64,000 bases of DNA. It comes from Chamaecrista fasciculata (lineage: Eukaryota; Streptophyta; Magnoliopsida; Fabales; Fabaceae). Each line of letters starts with the position of its first letter. Position 1 is the first letter of the stretch. The notes beneath the pieces were generated by a model. That model made no database searches, was not told the DNA's origin, and saw nothing but the letters and a program-made list of their open reading frames with translations. The stretch is taken from contig QANZ01018178.1 in the NCBI GenBank assembly GCA_003254925.1, positions 277,881-341,880 of the forward strand. Direction: 5' to 3'. Made by a program: the position numbers and the translations under genes. Positions 1 through 10,949 of the stretch are shown one piece after another.

Positions 1-49
1 TATATATATGCATGTGATTGATATGTTGTTGATTATATATATTAATTAG

Positions 50-1204
50 GTGGCAAGTGTGGAAGTGCCTCTGTACATAACGTTCCATTTCATAAATGCA
101 TATGAAGAGCAAGATGAAGATGGGAGAGTAAGGGCTATTATTGCAGACTGTTGTGAGCACAATGCAGATGTTTCCATTCTTGATAGACTCAGGCTACAAA
201 ATCTCCGCTCCTTCAATGGCCAGGATACACTACCAGATGCTAGGTATATTAAACATGTATATATATATATATATAAAGTATGATGATTTAGGAAGTGGAT
301 CTGCTAAATTATGAATCTCCTAAATTATGTAAAGTATGATGAATGGATGGTGAGGATTTAACTTTCTCACCTTCATGTCTCTTTTCATCTTTCTCTCTCT
401 TTTTCTCTCTCCTATTTTTACTCATACTTCACATACTTCAGCCACCCCATAATTTAGCTGATCCAATTCCATATTTTTAAGGGGGAGTTTAATTAGCAAC
501 TTCTAGTTGGTCGTCAAATCAATGCAAGAACTTGAGAGGGTTTTTTTGAATCATATATGGAATGGCAGGGTTGGTCGGTTCGTAATACCACTGGATGGAA
601 GTGAATATGGGAAATTAGAGGCAGCATTAGAGCCAGATGAACATGGGAGAGGCATGGATATGTGCAGTATCAACCCTAATCATTTGGGCAAAAAATACAG
701 ATATGCCTATGCCTGTGGGGCGCAGCGTCCTTGTAATTTCCCCAACACCCTCACCAAGGTTTGCTTCTATTTCCCCAATCATCACCCTCATTATCAACTT
801 ATGCTAGCTCTCAATGATATAGAACTCGAGCAAGTTGCTTCATTTACTATATATGCAGCTTGATTTAGTGGAGAAGAAAGCAAAGAATTGGCATGAGGAA
901 GGTGCTGTTCCCTCAGAACCATTCTTCGTGCCTCGACCAGGAGCTACAGAAGAAGATGATGGTAAGTTCATCCTCGTTCTGCTCTAACTACTACTATGAA
1001 AATTACAGTCATGCCTTCATGAGCCTCGATCTAATCACATATGTGTAACACATGGCAGGAGTGGTTATCTCTATAATCAGTGAGAAAAATGGAGAAGGAT
1101 ATGCTTTATTGTTGGATGGTTCCACCTTTGAAGAGATTGCCAGAGCTAAGTTCCCTTATGGACTGCCTTACGGATTGCATGGATGCTGGGTTCCAAAGAA
1201 GTGA
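50..1204 (+). CDS. CCD8: Carotenoid cleavage dioxygenase 8 (3' part, four exons)
   Basis: C-terminal 210 residues of CCD8 (MAX4/RMS1/D10 type). This plastid non-haem iron enzyme converts the CCD7 product 9-cis-beta-apo-10'-carotenal to carlactone, the strigolactone precursor. Exons read 50-243, 569-758, 859-961 and 1059-1204, all bounded by AG acceptors and GT donors, and the phases join without a break. Recognisable blocks are FHFINAYEE and PYGLHGCW, which in this family carry two of the four iron-binding histidines, plus the CCD8-typical CCEHNAD, MDMCSINP and YACGAQRPCNFPN. The first two histidines and the transit peptide are outside the window; full CCD8 proteins are about 550-570 aa. Reading begins at the exon boundary (GTG codon), not at a true start. 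No disruption is seen, so the gene is probably functional. Family assignment comes from recognising the residue pattern. Confidence 0.95.
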
Positions 1205-2302
1205 TTACAATCCAAGCTAGATCCTCAATCATTAGTATTATACTTCATGTTTAGTTTTTCAAATAAAACTATATATGCACTACTTGCAAAGATTACTCCC
1301 CCTCCATTGTATATATTCTGCAGCTGTAATGAGTGTAAGTGTGTGTATAATATGCATATGCCTAGCTACAAGTGATATCAGGGATTTTTTCCCCCATATA
1401 TAGCATTTTCATGCAATGTATAATATATCTTCATAGATCAAATTTGTTCTCTCAACCATCCTAATCAAAAATCAAAACCATTTGGTCATTCGCCTATTAG
1501 TTCAATGTTCTGTACCTCTACGTAATCGAAACTAGAATATTTGGTAAGATTTTAATTAGAAAATATCTGCCAAGAAATTTAAACCTTGGGTTGTAAACCA
1601 TAATCAATTTTCCAAGGTATATCATTAGGAATAAAGGTCGCGCAGCTACGGTCATTGCTTGCACACCTAGGCTATAATTAAGAACACATGCAAGGGGATG
1701 TTTGAACTCAAATAAGACACCTCTGCAGATATGATACTTGGACCGATATTATGGCAGATTTATTTGATATAAGCAATGTCACACGTTTGTTAAGTTCCAA
1801 TGGAATATCCCGAGTCAGCAATCCCATGATATACTCCTCAATTATGAAGCAAAAAGAAAAATAGAGGACAGAAATTCAAAGAATGCAAAGAAAAGATTCC
1901 AAAGATCTATGTATTCAAGCACAAGAAATGTAGAGTTATATTTTTCTTTATAATCAAATGATTGCCGAAATGTCATCTAAAATAACAATATTTATAAGAA
2001 TATTATCACTCAGTTTTGAGTTGATGCTGTTTATAAGAATAATGACATTTCCTCAAATATCTTGCAGTTGAGTAAATCTAGAAGGAAAGTACAACTTAGG
2101 ATTCAGAAATAAGAACTTCGAGTAAGCCCATACATGTAGTGGGAATTTTATCAAACACATAGCGTGCATAAACAACAGCAGACCATATACGTGCAATCTA
2201 TCCAATAATAGTAGATACATTTCTCGTAACCAAATGTAGAATCAGCAGAATAATGCACGCTGGATGCAAGTACAGAGAGAGAACCATAGAAAGAAAACTG
2301 AC
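1205..2302. other. CCD8 3' flank, no gene seen
   Basis: AT-rich sequence without a convincing exon on either strand. I looked here for the continuation of the minus-strand YebC-like exon and did not find it. Confidence 0.5.
1262..1267 (+). terminator. Polyadenylation signal of CCD8
   Basis: An AATAAA hexamer lies 57 bp after the CCD8 stop codon and is followed by T-rich and TGTAA-containing sequence, as expected for a plant 3' end. Confidence 0.6.
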
Positions 2303-2463
2303 CTTTCTGCCGGCAATTTTGGAGGAACGCCCGCCCATAGAGACAGGAGGGAATGTCCATATGGTTCTCACTTGAGAGTTATAATTGCAATTCACTCCAA
2401 GGATTGTATCCAACGACGAGAAACAAGAGGCAGATGATAAATCTTTGCTCAACAAATCTGTCC
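2303..2463 (-). pseudogene. Orphan exon of a YebC/TACO1-like (DUF28) protein
   Basis: The minus strand reads an open segment ending FPPVSMGGRSSKIAGRK and then a GTCAGT donor at 2302-2301. The tail matches the start of the YebC/TACO1 domain in plant organellar homologues, where the next residues are normally GAQDAKKAKLY. These proteins act in organelle gene expression or translation. A possible acceptor (CAG) places the exon start at 2463, although the frame stays open further upstream. The following exon should lie at lower coordinates, but none is recognisable before CCD8, which is on the opposite strand. The gene therefore looks truncated, or its intron diverged beyond my reading. A possible first exon, starting MALTVYKLSSM, begins at 2610 on the same strand. 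Identification rests on one short motif and is moderate. Confidence 0.5.
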
Positions 2464-2599
2464 CTGAATCGTAAAGGTCTCTAAATACGTTTCAATAATC
2501 GTCATGAAGCATCGATGTAACATAGAGAAAAAGAAAAAGAGAGAGAGAGAGAGAGAGGAGAAAGTGTAACGAGTAACCATGCTGGACAGCTTATACACA

Positions 2600-2840
2600 G
2601 TCAGCGCCATGTGTCAAGGGGGTCTCAGGATGATGTGGCAGCAAGAGTGGAAAATGAAGAAAGACAAACAGTGAGAAGAAGTGTGCGCATGAAGTATAAT
2701 AATGAAATATTTATAGTCAGCGTTCTTCAAAAAACTCGTCGCTTCATCTGCGTCTGAGTTCCCCCAAAAACCCTAATAGGGTTCTTCATCTGCCGAATTC
2801 GAAACGCCTTCATCCCCGAGATCCCTTCCCACAGTAAGAA
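2600..2840. promoter_or_regulatory. Divergent promoter-like region
   Basis: On the minus strand TATAAATA (2715-2708) lies about 100 bp upstream of an ATG at 2610-2608 that would open the YebC-like gene. On the plus strand a telo-box (AAACCCTAA, 2768-2776) starts a leader-like, pyrimidine-rich stretch that ends in a donor-like ACAGTAAGAAG near 2830. Telo-boxes are common in leaders of plant translation and ribosome genes. No plus-strand coding exon is found before LINE-A begins, so this side may be an orphan leader or part of the LINE 5' UTR. Confidence 0.4.
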
Positions 2841-3535
2841 GAGAGAGAGTGACCTTAGTCCTATTAACCTAGCCCCTTCGATTTCGGCATCAATTAAAGC
2901 TCATTTATTCAGTGTCATTAAGACAGCACGATTTCGCTCCCACTAAAGATTTGCCTCATCTGATAGAAGTTAGAAAATATTTTTGACATGATTAACCTAA
3001 GTGTTAGGCTCTGATCATCATTAAGGCTTGGATTTCTCTGAATCTGCATCTTCGCATGCCTGAGGGTTGGATCTGAGATTTTACGGCGGGATTCTTTCAC
3101 TCCCAAGGCAATCTCTCCCTTGGCGGCTTCAGAGCACCAAGATAAGTCTTTTATCTGCTTCAGTTTCTTTTCCTTTTCCCCCCCTTTTCTGTCTTCGCTT
3201 GCTGATTGGTGTCTGGATTTCTAGTAAATTGTTTCTTGCATTTATGATTCTTGCCTGCAGTAACGCTTCTTACGATTAATTTTATTTAATCCTGTTCATG
3301 TGTATCCCTCCATAATCATTAGACTAGTTTTTTCTCCCCCTTTGCTCGTCTAGTTTCTCGTAGTTCTACGTTCTCCTCTGATTTTTCCATGTTCCTTGGT
3401 ATCCTCGTTTACATTAATGCTCTGGTGATTTATTAAGTCTAGTAGTCTATCCTGCAATCCCGTCTTGTAGAGCCCCTCCATATTCCTGCTTTCGTTTCCC
3501 TCTTTATCCCTTCTCCTCACTGTTTATATATTTCA
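2841..3535 (+). other. Leader region upstream of LINE-A ORF1
   Basis: Pyrimidine-rich, non-coding sequence leading to the ORF1 start, consistent with the internal-promoter 5' UTR of a plant L1 element. The exact 5' end of the LINE is unresolved: I found no target-site duplication to mark it. Confidence 0.45.
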
Positions 3536-5938
3536 ATGTCTGGCAAGATGAGTCACATAGGAAAAATTCCGCCAAACCCCAGTGCGAAATATTCTTCCCT
3601 TTTCTATACTAAACCAAAATTTAAAATGGAAAACCCCCGAGAAATTAATTGGACAGATTCGAGTGAGAGTGAGTCTGACTTGAATATTGATGAAGCTGCT
3701 GATGGGGAGGAAATTAGGCATCCCCGATCTCCTCCTCGTCGGAGGATTGCGAGAGGTCCCCTTGTCCGGGTAAATGAGGCGAGGGTGGATGACTATCGCC
3801 GTTACTGGAGGAAGTGTCTAGTGGGTTCTTTCATAGATGAGCGAAAGTTTACAGTTAGAAGAGTCCAAGCACTCATTAACGAGTTCTGGAACTTGAGAGG
3901 CGAAGTCAGGGTAGTTGGAGGTACCGAGAGTAATTTTATTATATATTTTTCCAATGATGAAGAAAGGTTGTTCATCCAAACGGAGGGGCCATGGTCTTTA
4001 CAAGGGGGAGTGTTTTTTTGTGCCCCATGGGAACCAAACATTGTCCTTACTGCCTACAAGGTTACTGAAATCCCTGTTTGGGTCCAGCTTTGGGGACTCC
4101 CCCTGGAGTTCCAAGTCCCAGACATTGCTAGAGCTTTATGTAGCATTTTTGGAGAGGTGCTAAATGTTGATTGGGCACCCACAATTCCAAGGAACCTGCG
4201 TTTTATGAGGGTCCGTGTTCGTGTCCCTATTAGACAACCACTAGTTATGGGCTTTGTACTCCAGTCTGATCATCATCAATTCTGGATACAATGTAGATAT
4301 GAGCGTATATTCAGACTATGTTTGGGTTGTGGGAGGATTGGACATACCTCCCCGGCCTGTACTTGGAGTGAACAAAGGAGAGCCTCGGCCTTGTACGACC
4401 AAATGAATGTTATTAACCAGTTTGTGGGATTGGAGACAGGGTATATGGTCTCTAGGTTCCACTTTGTTAATGAGGCCAGAGCTTTCTTGAATAATAACAA
4501 TAGGAGGTCTACTAGGATCACCCAACGCCAATATGCCCATGGTGTGGACCTCTTCCCTCTGAGACAACCGCTGCTGGAGTATGATTATGATCCCTTAGGT
4601 TTCTTCGATGAACATGGCAACTATGGTAATCACTCTAATGTGAGAACCCCTAATGGAAATGCTTATGGCCCACACCCCCTGTTCCCTTTGGAACCCCCAG
4701 AGGAAGACCCTGAAGAAGACCCAATGGAAGAAGAATTAAATATTGTCATTGATAATGAGGAAGGCAATGGCTTCCTTGGGGACCACGACTTCTCTCCTAA
4801 TTCTACGGAGGATCTGGATGACCAATCTGATGACCAAGTGGTCCCCGGAAATCATCCAAATAATGACCCTAATACTGAATTAAATGCTGATGTCCCGAGT
4901 AATGCTGAAAATTCCACTTACACCTCCCACAGGGAAGTTGTTAGTGTGCAGGAGATTGAAGAACTGGAAAATGATCCTGAGAGGTTCAGTGAAGCGGCAA
5001 GACTCTATACAACTGCACCTGCCCACAATTTTCCTATCCCATACCAGGAGATTGTTCACTTCATGGAAGTAGAGGATAATGAGAAGCGTAGAGATTATCC
5101 CCTGAGTTGGATGGACTGTGAAGATGAGGGCCTGGTTATGAGTACGGGAAGACTGGTGTGGGACCCCATATCCTACCCATTCTTCAACGAGAATAACGTT
5201 CTTTCTGTTGTTGAGGATGTAAATTTCTGGTGTCAGTCCTGCACCCTATTCGAAAATTCCTTCTATAAGCCTATTGAACCACATCAGACACCCCAAAGGG
5301 AGGAAGGGAGTGCATCTGGTCATGGTGGTAGATTGAATAGAGAAGATAGCATCACGGTGGGTACCATCACCCCAATTCCCCCAAAGAACATACTAGATGG
5401 CTCTCTCTTACTCCCAAGAATACCCAGTCACACACTAAATGCCCAACTTATGACTGCCAACAGTAATGATGATCTTATACAACCTCGGATCATCCTCGAA
5501 AATATTTGGGAGTTTATTCAAAGAAATGTGAGTAACTTTCAAGTGGATACTATGGCATCTCCCCTGGCAGAGCACCAAAATATGATGATAACATGGAAAA
5601 CTCAAGGGGAAAACTCGAGGAAGGGACTCAACAGCAGGAAAAGAGAATGGGAAGAAGATGAGAACCAACAGATGGATGATGAAAGGAGGCTCAAGAAACC
5701 CAAATGCTGGGTAATGGATTTCATTCTCCCCCCGAGGAAGAGAAAAGGGGTCATAATTGAAGAAATTGATGAGGAGGCAAACATGGGATCTCCTAAAAGA
5801 GCAAAGTCTGAAGATCCAATCATAGAAGTAATGCCCGAAGAAGCAGGTGAACAATTAGAAGACTTATGTGAGAAGCTAGTGAACTTTTCTATTGGTTTCA
5901 GGGTGGTTGTACCAAAACAACCCCCCGAGGAGTCATGA
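3536..5938 (+). CDS. LINE-A ORF1 protein (DUF4283 and zinc knuckle)
   Basis: An 800-residue nucleic-acid-binding protein of the LINE ribonucleoprotein. Residues about 85-190 form the plant LINE/DUF4283 domain, with landmarks YRRYWRKCLVGSF, FIQTEGPWSL and VWVQLWGLPLEF. A CX2CX4HX4C zinc knuckle, CLGCGRIGHTSPAC, is at about 262-275. A long acidic, low-complexity linker follows, and the C-terminal part is rich in basic clusters such as KRKG and SPKRAK that could be nuclear signals. The first ATG is used; a second in-frame Met is at residue 5. Its TGA stop (5936-5938) overlaps an ATG (5935-5937) that opens ORF2 sequence, giving an ATGA stop-start overlap. Domain identity is clear; the exact start is less so. 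Confidence 0.85.
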   Translation: MSGKMSHIGKIPPNPSAKYSSLFYTKPKFKMENPREINWTDSSESESDLNIDEAADGEEIRHPRSPPRRRIARGPLVRVNEARVDDYRRYWRKCLVGSFIDERKFTVRRVQALINEFWNLRGEVRVVGGTESNFIIYFSNDEERLFIQTEGPWSLQGGVFFCAPWEPNIVLTAYKVTEIPVWVQLWGLPLEFQVPDIARALCSIFGEVLNVDWAPTIPRNLRFMRVRVRVPIRQPLVMGFVLQSDHHQFWIQCRYERIFRLCLGCGRIGHTSPACTWSEQRRASALYDQMNVINQFVGLETGYMVSRFHFVNEARAFLNNNNRRSTRITQRQYAHGVDLFPLRQPLLEYDYDPLGFFDEHGNYGNHSNVRTPNGNAYGPHPLFPLEPPEEDPEEDPMEEELNIVIDNEEGNGFLGDHDFSPNSTEDLDDQSDDQVVPGNHPNNDPNTELNADVPSNAENSTYTSHREVVSVQEIEELENDPERFSEAARLYTTAPAHNFPIPYQEIVHFMEVEDNEKRRDYPLSWMDCEDEGLVMSTGRLVWDPISYPFFNENNVLSVVEDVNFWCQSCTLFENSFYKPIEPHQTPQREEGSASGHGGRLNREDSITVGTITPIPPKNILDGSLLLPRIPSHTLNAQLMTANSNDDLIQPRIILENIWEFIQRNVSNFQVDTMASPLAEHQNMMITWKTQGENSRKGLNSRKREWEEDENQQMDDERRLKKPKCWVMDFILPPRKRKGVIIEEIDEEANMGSPKRAKSEDPIIEVMPEEAGEQLEDLCEKLVNFSIGFRVVVPKQPPEES

Positions 5939-6301
5939 AGGTCCTATCGTGGAATTGTCGGGGTCTAGGCAAAGCCTCGGCAAAGAATAGACTTAAAAAT
6001 ATTTGCCTTAGACATAACCCTGATATTTTGTGTCTCCAAGAGACAAANAAAAGAGCAAAGTCTGAAGATCCCGTCATAGAAGTAATGCCCGAAGAAGTAG
6101 GTGAACAATTGGAAGACTTATGTGAGAAGCTAGTGAACTTTTCTATTGGTTTCAGGGTGGTTGTACCAAAACAACCCCCCGAGGAGTCATGAAGGTCCTA
6201 TCGTGGAATTGTCGGGGTCTAGGCAAAGCCTCGGCAAAGAATAGACTTAAAAGTATTTGCCTTAGACATAACCCTGATATTTTGTGTCTCCAAGAGACAA
6301 A
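5795..6301 (+). repeat. 253-bp direct duplication joined by a single N
   Basis: Positions 5795-6047 and 6049-6301 are two copies of the same 253 bp, covering the ORF1 C-terminus and the first codons of ORF2, separated by one N at 6048. I count five mismatches between them. The layout looks like two contig ends that overlap but were not merged; a real tandem duplication is the alternative. Confidence 0.85.
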
Positions 6302-9300
6302 GTGTTCGTCTGATAAACTGACTCTTTTGTGTACTAGCTTAGGTTTTAATCATGTTGTCAATGTGGATCCCAAAGGTAGAAGTGGGGGTATTGCTGTTTT
6401 TTGGCGAAGTCCTTTTGTATTCCAACTCATATCTAAATGTAAGAATTGGATTCATGGTTATTTTCATTTGCCAACAGATAATATCATCATGATTTCTAAT
6501 GTTTATGGCCCTCCCAAAAAACATAAAAGGAAAAGATTGTGGGAGTTCATTGATGCTGTGGACTCTTTGTCCAAGCCGTGGCTCCTAATTGGGGATTTTA
6601 ACCAAGTCTTCTTCTAAAATGATAAATGGGCTGGTAGCTCCAAGGTTAAGAGCTATAAGAAACCTTTAGGAATAATGCAAGCCAAAAATCTTATTGACAT
6701 TGTTTCTAAAGGAAATCATTTTACCTGGAGCAATAACAGAAGTTTGGGTCAAAGGATTTATGAAAAATTAGATAGAGGTTGGTGCAACCCAAGCTGGATG
6801 TCTCTCTTTAACCAAACCTGGATAGAAGTTTTACCCATTGCTGGCTCAGACCATGCCCCCATCCTTCTCCACACTGAAGGCCCCGACTCAAAACTAAATC
6901 GCAGATTCTTATTTGAGGAAATGTGGCTTAAACATCCTGAGTGTGGAAGAATTATCAATGATGCTTGGACGGAGGGTAGGAATGTTCAAGGTTCTGACGC
7001 CTATAAGTTTAGTGAAAAGATCAAGCTGACCACCAGTAAGTTAAAATGGTGGAATAAACACCACTTTGGCAATGTGAGATCACAAATTTTGGATACTGAA
7101 AAAGAACTTGCAAGTATCCAGATTCAGCTAACTCATTCCCCTAATCAAGCTATATATAACAAGGAGAGGGGCCTGAGGGCTAAGCTTAATTTTCTACTAC
7201 AATGTGAACAAATTTTCTGGGCCCAGAGAGCCAAACAAATGTGGCTCATTAATGGTGAGAGAAACACCAAGTATTTTCACTCAGTGGTTAAGCAGAGAAG
7301 AAGCCGATCCAGAATTGTAGCTATCAAAGACCAACTAGGGAACTGGAACTGGTGTGAAAAGGACATTGTACAGGCTGCTTCTAACTATTTCAAGGACCTT
7401 TTCACAGCCCCTAATTGCTGCACGAAGGAGGAACAATCCAGAATAATACAACAGGCTCAAATTGTCAAACTTTCGACAGACCAGTTAAACACTCTCAATA
7501 AACCTTTCACTGTTATGGAAATTGAGAGTGCTCTGTTCCAGCTCAATGGTCATAAAACCCCGGGACCTGATGGAATCCCTGCTATCTTCTACCAGGAATT
7601 TTGGCCTACTGTTGGTAAGGATCTTATTGCCATGGTCTCTTCTTTTCTTAATAGGGGCTACCTCCTTAAATCTCTCAATCAGACCATCATCACTCTAATC
7701 CCAAAGGGTGATAGTCAGGAGAGTTTCAAGGATTTTCGGCCTATCAGTCTGTGCAATGTAGCCTATAAAGTCATCTCCAAAACTCTGGCAAATAGACTTC
7801 AAGATGTTATGAGTGAAGTAATAACTCCTTTCCAAAATGCCTTCGCTAAGGGGAGGTTGATCAGTGACAATATCCTAGTGGCTCATGAGCTCATTAGGTA
7901 TATTAGAAGATGCAAGAAAGGAAAAAGATACTGGGCAGGTCTCAAGATTGACTTATTCAAGGCTTATGATAAAATCTCCTGGGAGTTCTTGTTGAATGTC
8001 CTTAAAGAAATGAACTTTCCTGATCACTGGATTCAACTTATATCGCAGTGTATTTCGACTACCTCCTTTAGGGTTCAGGTTAATGGAAACCTCTCAGACC
8101 CTTTTGTCCCTAAAGCTGGTTTGAGGCAAGGAGATCCTATTTCCCCCTACCTGTTCATTATCTGTATCAATGTTCTCTCAGGTTTGTTAATTAAGGCCCA
8201 ACAGGAAGGATCTCTGAAAGGTATCAAAGTATCAAGACAGGCCCCCCCCCCATTAATCATCTCATTTATGCTGATGATATTTTGCTTTTTTTCAAAGCAG
8301 ATTTAGTTTCGTGCAACAAATTTAAAGAGATTTTTTCCTCCTTCGGGAAAGCCTCGGGTTTAATAGTAAGCCCCTCAAAGTCCGACATTACCTTCAGCCC
8401 CAACACCCCCAATAGGTTCCAAAAGATGCTTTGTAAAGCATCAGCTTTTAAAAGAGTTGAGCGATTTAATAAATATCTGGGAAGTTTTATTGATGGAGAT
8501 GCTAGAAGCAGGCAAATTTTTGAAGGGATCTATGAAACACTTCAGAAGAAATTGGCAGGGTGGAAGGCTAAATTGCTTTCCCAGGCAAGTAGGGTTGTTC
8601 TCATCAAATCTGTTCTTTCTTCCCTCCCTGTTTATCATCTCTCATATTGCTCCTTGTCAGAGAGGGAAGCTAAACAATGTGACTCTGTGGTTGCTAATTT
8701 CTTTTGGGGCAATCTCCAAAATCCCAAATCGCCACACATGATGGCCTGGAATAAAATTTGTCAACCTAAACATCAGGGTGGTCTTGGAATTAGGAAATTT
8801 GGTGATTTCAATAAAGCTTTACTTGGTAGACAGGCTTGGAGAATAATACATAATAGAGATTCCCTGCTTTCTCAAGTCTTTCTGGCTAAGTATTGTACGG
8901 ATAAAAACAATATGACCTTCAAAACCAATTCCCTCTCTTCGCCTTTTGCGCGATCTATTTGTAAACGGGCTGATGAAATTGTCAAAGAATGTAGGTGGAG
9001 AGTGGGCAATGGTAAAGATATTACAATTGGAAGTAAGCTCTGGTTCCCTCCTATCCAGGAAGTACAGGATATTAAAACTGTTGCAGATCTGATTGACAAC
9101 AGGAAAAATTGGAACTCTGAGACAATTTCAAGTATGTTCAGTGAAAGTAATTCCAGAGCTATAACCAGGATCCCTATTTCTCATACTGATAGACCTGATG
9201 AGATCATTTGGATCAAAGGTAAGGACGGCACCTACTCAGTTAAAACTGCATATAGAGAAATTCTGAAGGGGAGGACTGAAGAAAATATAGGACCTAATTT

Positions 9301-10233
9301 CAATTGGTCCAATCTGTGGAAAGCTAATCTTCCCCCGAAGCTTCTCTCTTTATGTGGAAATGCATCCATAACAGCCTTCCTATTGGTGTAAATCTCCTAA
9401 AGAAGAATTTCAGAATTGAGGGGACCTGTGCTTTTGGGTGTGAGGTGATTGAGGACGATTCCCATCTTTTCTTTGAGTGCCCTTTAACTAGAGCAGCTTG
9501 GTTTGGCTCTCCGTTGGGGTTGAGAAGTGACCAACTCCTCTCTAATGACTTCAAGGCTTGGATTCATTATTTTCTAACAGCGCGCCATGATCACTCAAAT
9601 TATAATGATCTTGTGGAACATGTCTTCTGGTTTTGTTGGGCCATTTATACTCACCGAAATGAAGTCAGATTCAACATGAAAGAGCCTGCAGCTGAGACTA
9701 TCATTAATATCTGGTATAATCAAATTTCAAGGAAAAAATTCCTTGAATTTGCGGCTATTGACTTACGTATCAACCATTTGTATGGCGGCCACACCAAGAA
9801 TGACAAACGGATACCTTATAGGTGGAAGGATGGAGATATTCTCATTGCAGGGGAAAGATTTAAGGGGACAAAGAAAAATGTGTTTACCGCCTTCTGCTTC
9901 AATAATAATATGCCTACTTTACTGTTTTATTTCTGTGAGAATGACAGGTACCAGACGGAGGAAACTTTCTTCAAGGGTTTCAGACTCTTCCTGGAATACA
10001 GTAAAGATCAGCGTAGTGAAATGGCATCGCTTGTTTGCCAACCCAGGTTTTGCTTTAAAGGAAAGTTGAAGCACCAGAGTCAACACATTGAAATTATTAA
10101 AGATGATATCATGGCTATGTTAAATCAGGGAGATGGCAGATGGAGAATTGCGGAGCAGAACCATGATCAAAAAATTAAGAACATATGGCCGTGGATTGAT
10201 AGCTATATTGTTGGTGTTCAATGTTTTCTGTAG
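6189..10233 (+). pseudogene. LINE-A ORF2 (endonuclease-reverse transcriptase), broken
   Basis: Encodes the LINE replication enzyme. It opens at the ATG of an ATGA overlap with ORF1 sequence. The apurinic-like endonuclease (EEP fold) shows LSWNCRGLG and GDFNQ. The reverse transcriptase shows FRPISLCNV, GLRQGDPISPYLF and the catalytic YADD (8267-8278). A zinc-binding RT domain follows, then a C-terminal extension of about 170 residues. Three lesions are visible: an in-frame TAA at 6615-6617 right after the GDFNQ block; a frameshift in a run of ten C (8242-8251) just before YADD; and a second frameshift around 9339-9350 inside the zinc-binding domain. Reading ends at TAG 10231-10233. By comparison with LINE-B (GAPQISHLLYADD), the C run most likely gained two bases. 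This copy is inactive unless the two indels are sequencing errors. Confidence 0.9.
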
Positions 10234-10446
10234 TTTGTGTTTTATTCCCCCCCCCCCCCACACTAGCATGCTCATAATTAAGTTGAAATCCTATTCAAGG
10301 ATTCAAGGACTAAGTAGTGCCTTAAGTTTTAAATTAGTTTCATGAATAGGAAGTGTCAACGATTACATATTACATAAGTTTATTACAACATATAAAATTC
10401 TAACTAGAACAAAAATATTCAGTAGAGTTAATTGCATAAATAAAAG

Positions 10447-10949
10447 GGTTAAAACATCATTTAGGTTCTCAAACTTTGGGATAAGTTTCATTTTAGTCAT
10501 AAAACTATTTTTTGTTTCTTTTGATCCTCAAATGTTTACATTTGTTATGTTGTGGTCCCCAAAATATGATTTCGCCGAGTTTTTGCCGTTATTTATATCA
10601 TGGACATGTCTTAATAAGTGAGTTGAGACAAAGAGAGAAGGAAAATTTTTCATTTTTAGTCATAAATTGGAGATAAAAATCAACCATAAATTTATCTTTA
10701 ATTTTTCATTAATAATAAAAAGTTTTCTTTATTTATTTGTCTATTCACTTATTATGACACATACGGGAGAGAAATGATCCATTTCAACTATTCAGATTTG
10801 CAATAATGGAAGAAACCATATGAAATTATATTTTGGGGACCAAAATAGAACAAATGTTAAAGTTTGAGGACCAAAACAGAATAAAAAATAATTTTAAGAC
10901 CAAAATGAAATTTACTCTATTGTTTGAGGACCAAAATGAACATTTGACC
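10447..10949. mobile_element. Inverted-repeat MITE, family B
   Basis: The outer ~110 bp of each end are inverted copies, rich in 'TTTTGGTCCTCAAAC'-type motifs on the left and their complements on the right. No coding sequence. A related but larger copy lies at 41846-42636. Confidence 0.7.

Larger units (their letters stand above)
3536..10233 (+). mobile_element. LINE-A, plant L1-type non-LTR retrotransposon (coding part)
   Basis: Two-ORF element: ORF1 (RRM-like DUF4283 plus zinc knuckle) followed by ORF2 (endonuclease, reverse transcriptase, zinc-binding RT domain). ORF1 is open and ORF2 is broken, so this is an inactive copy. The downstream end is odd: 13 bp after the ORF2 stop comes a long C run, and there is no poly(A) tail or recognisable target-site duplication. 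The 3' end may be truncated or badly assembled. Confidence 0.9.

Noticed and set aside
10133-10345. Extra reading frame over the end of LINE-A ORF2
   Set aside because: Out of frame with ORF2 and runs into the C run; no independent support.
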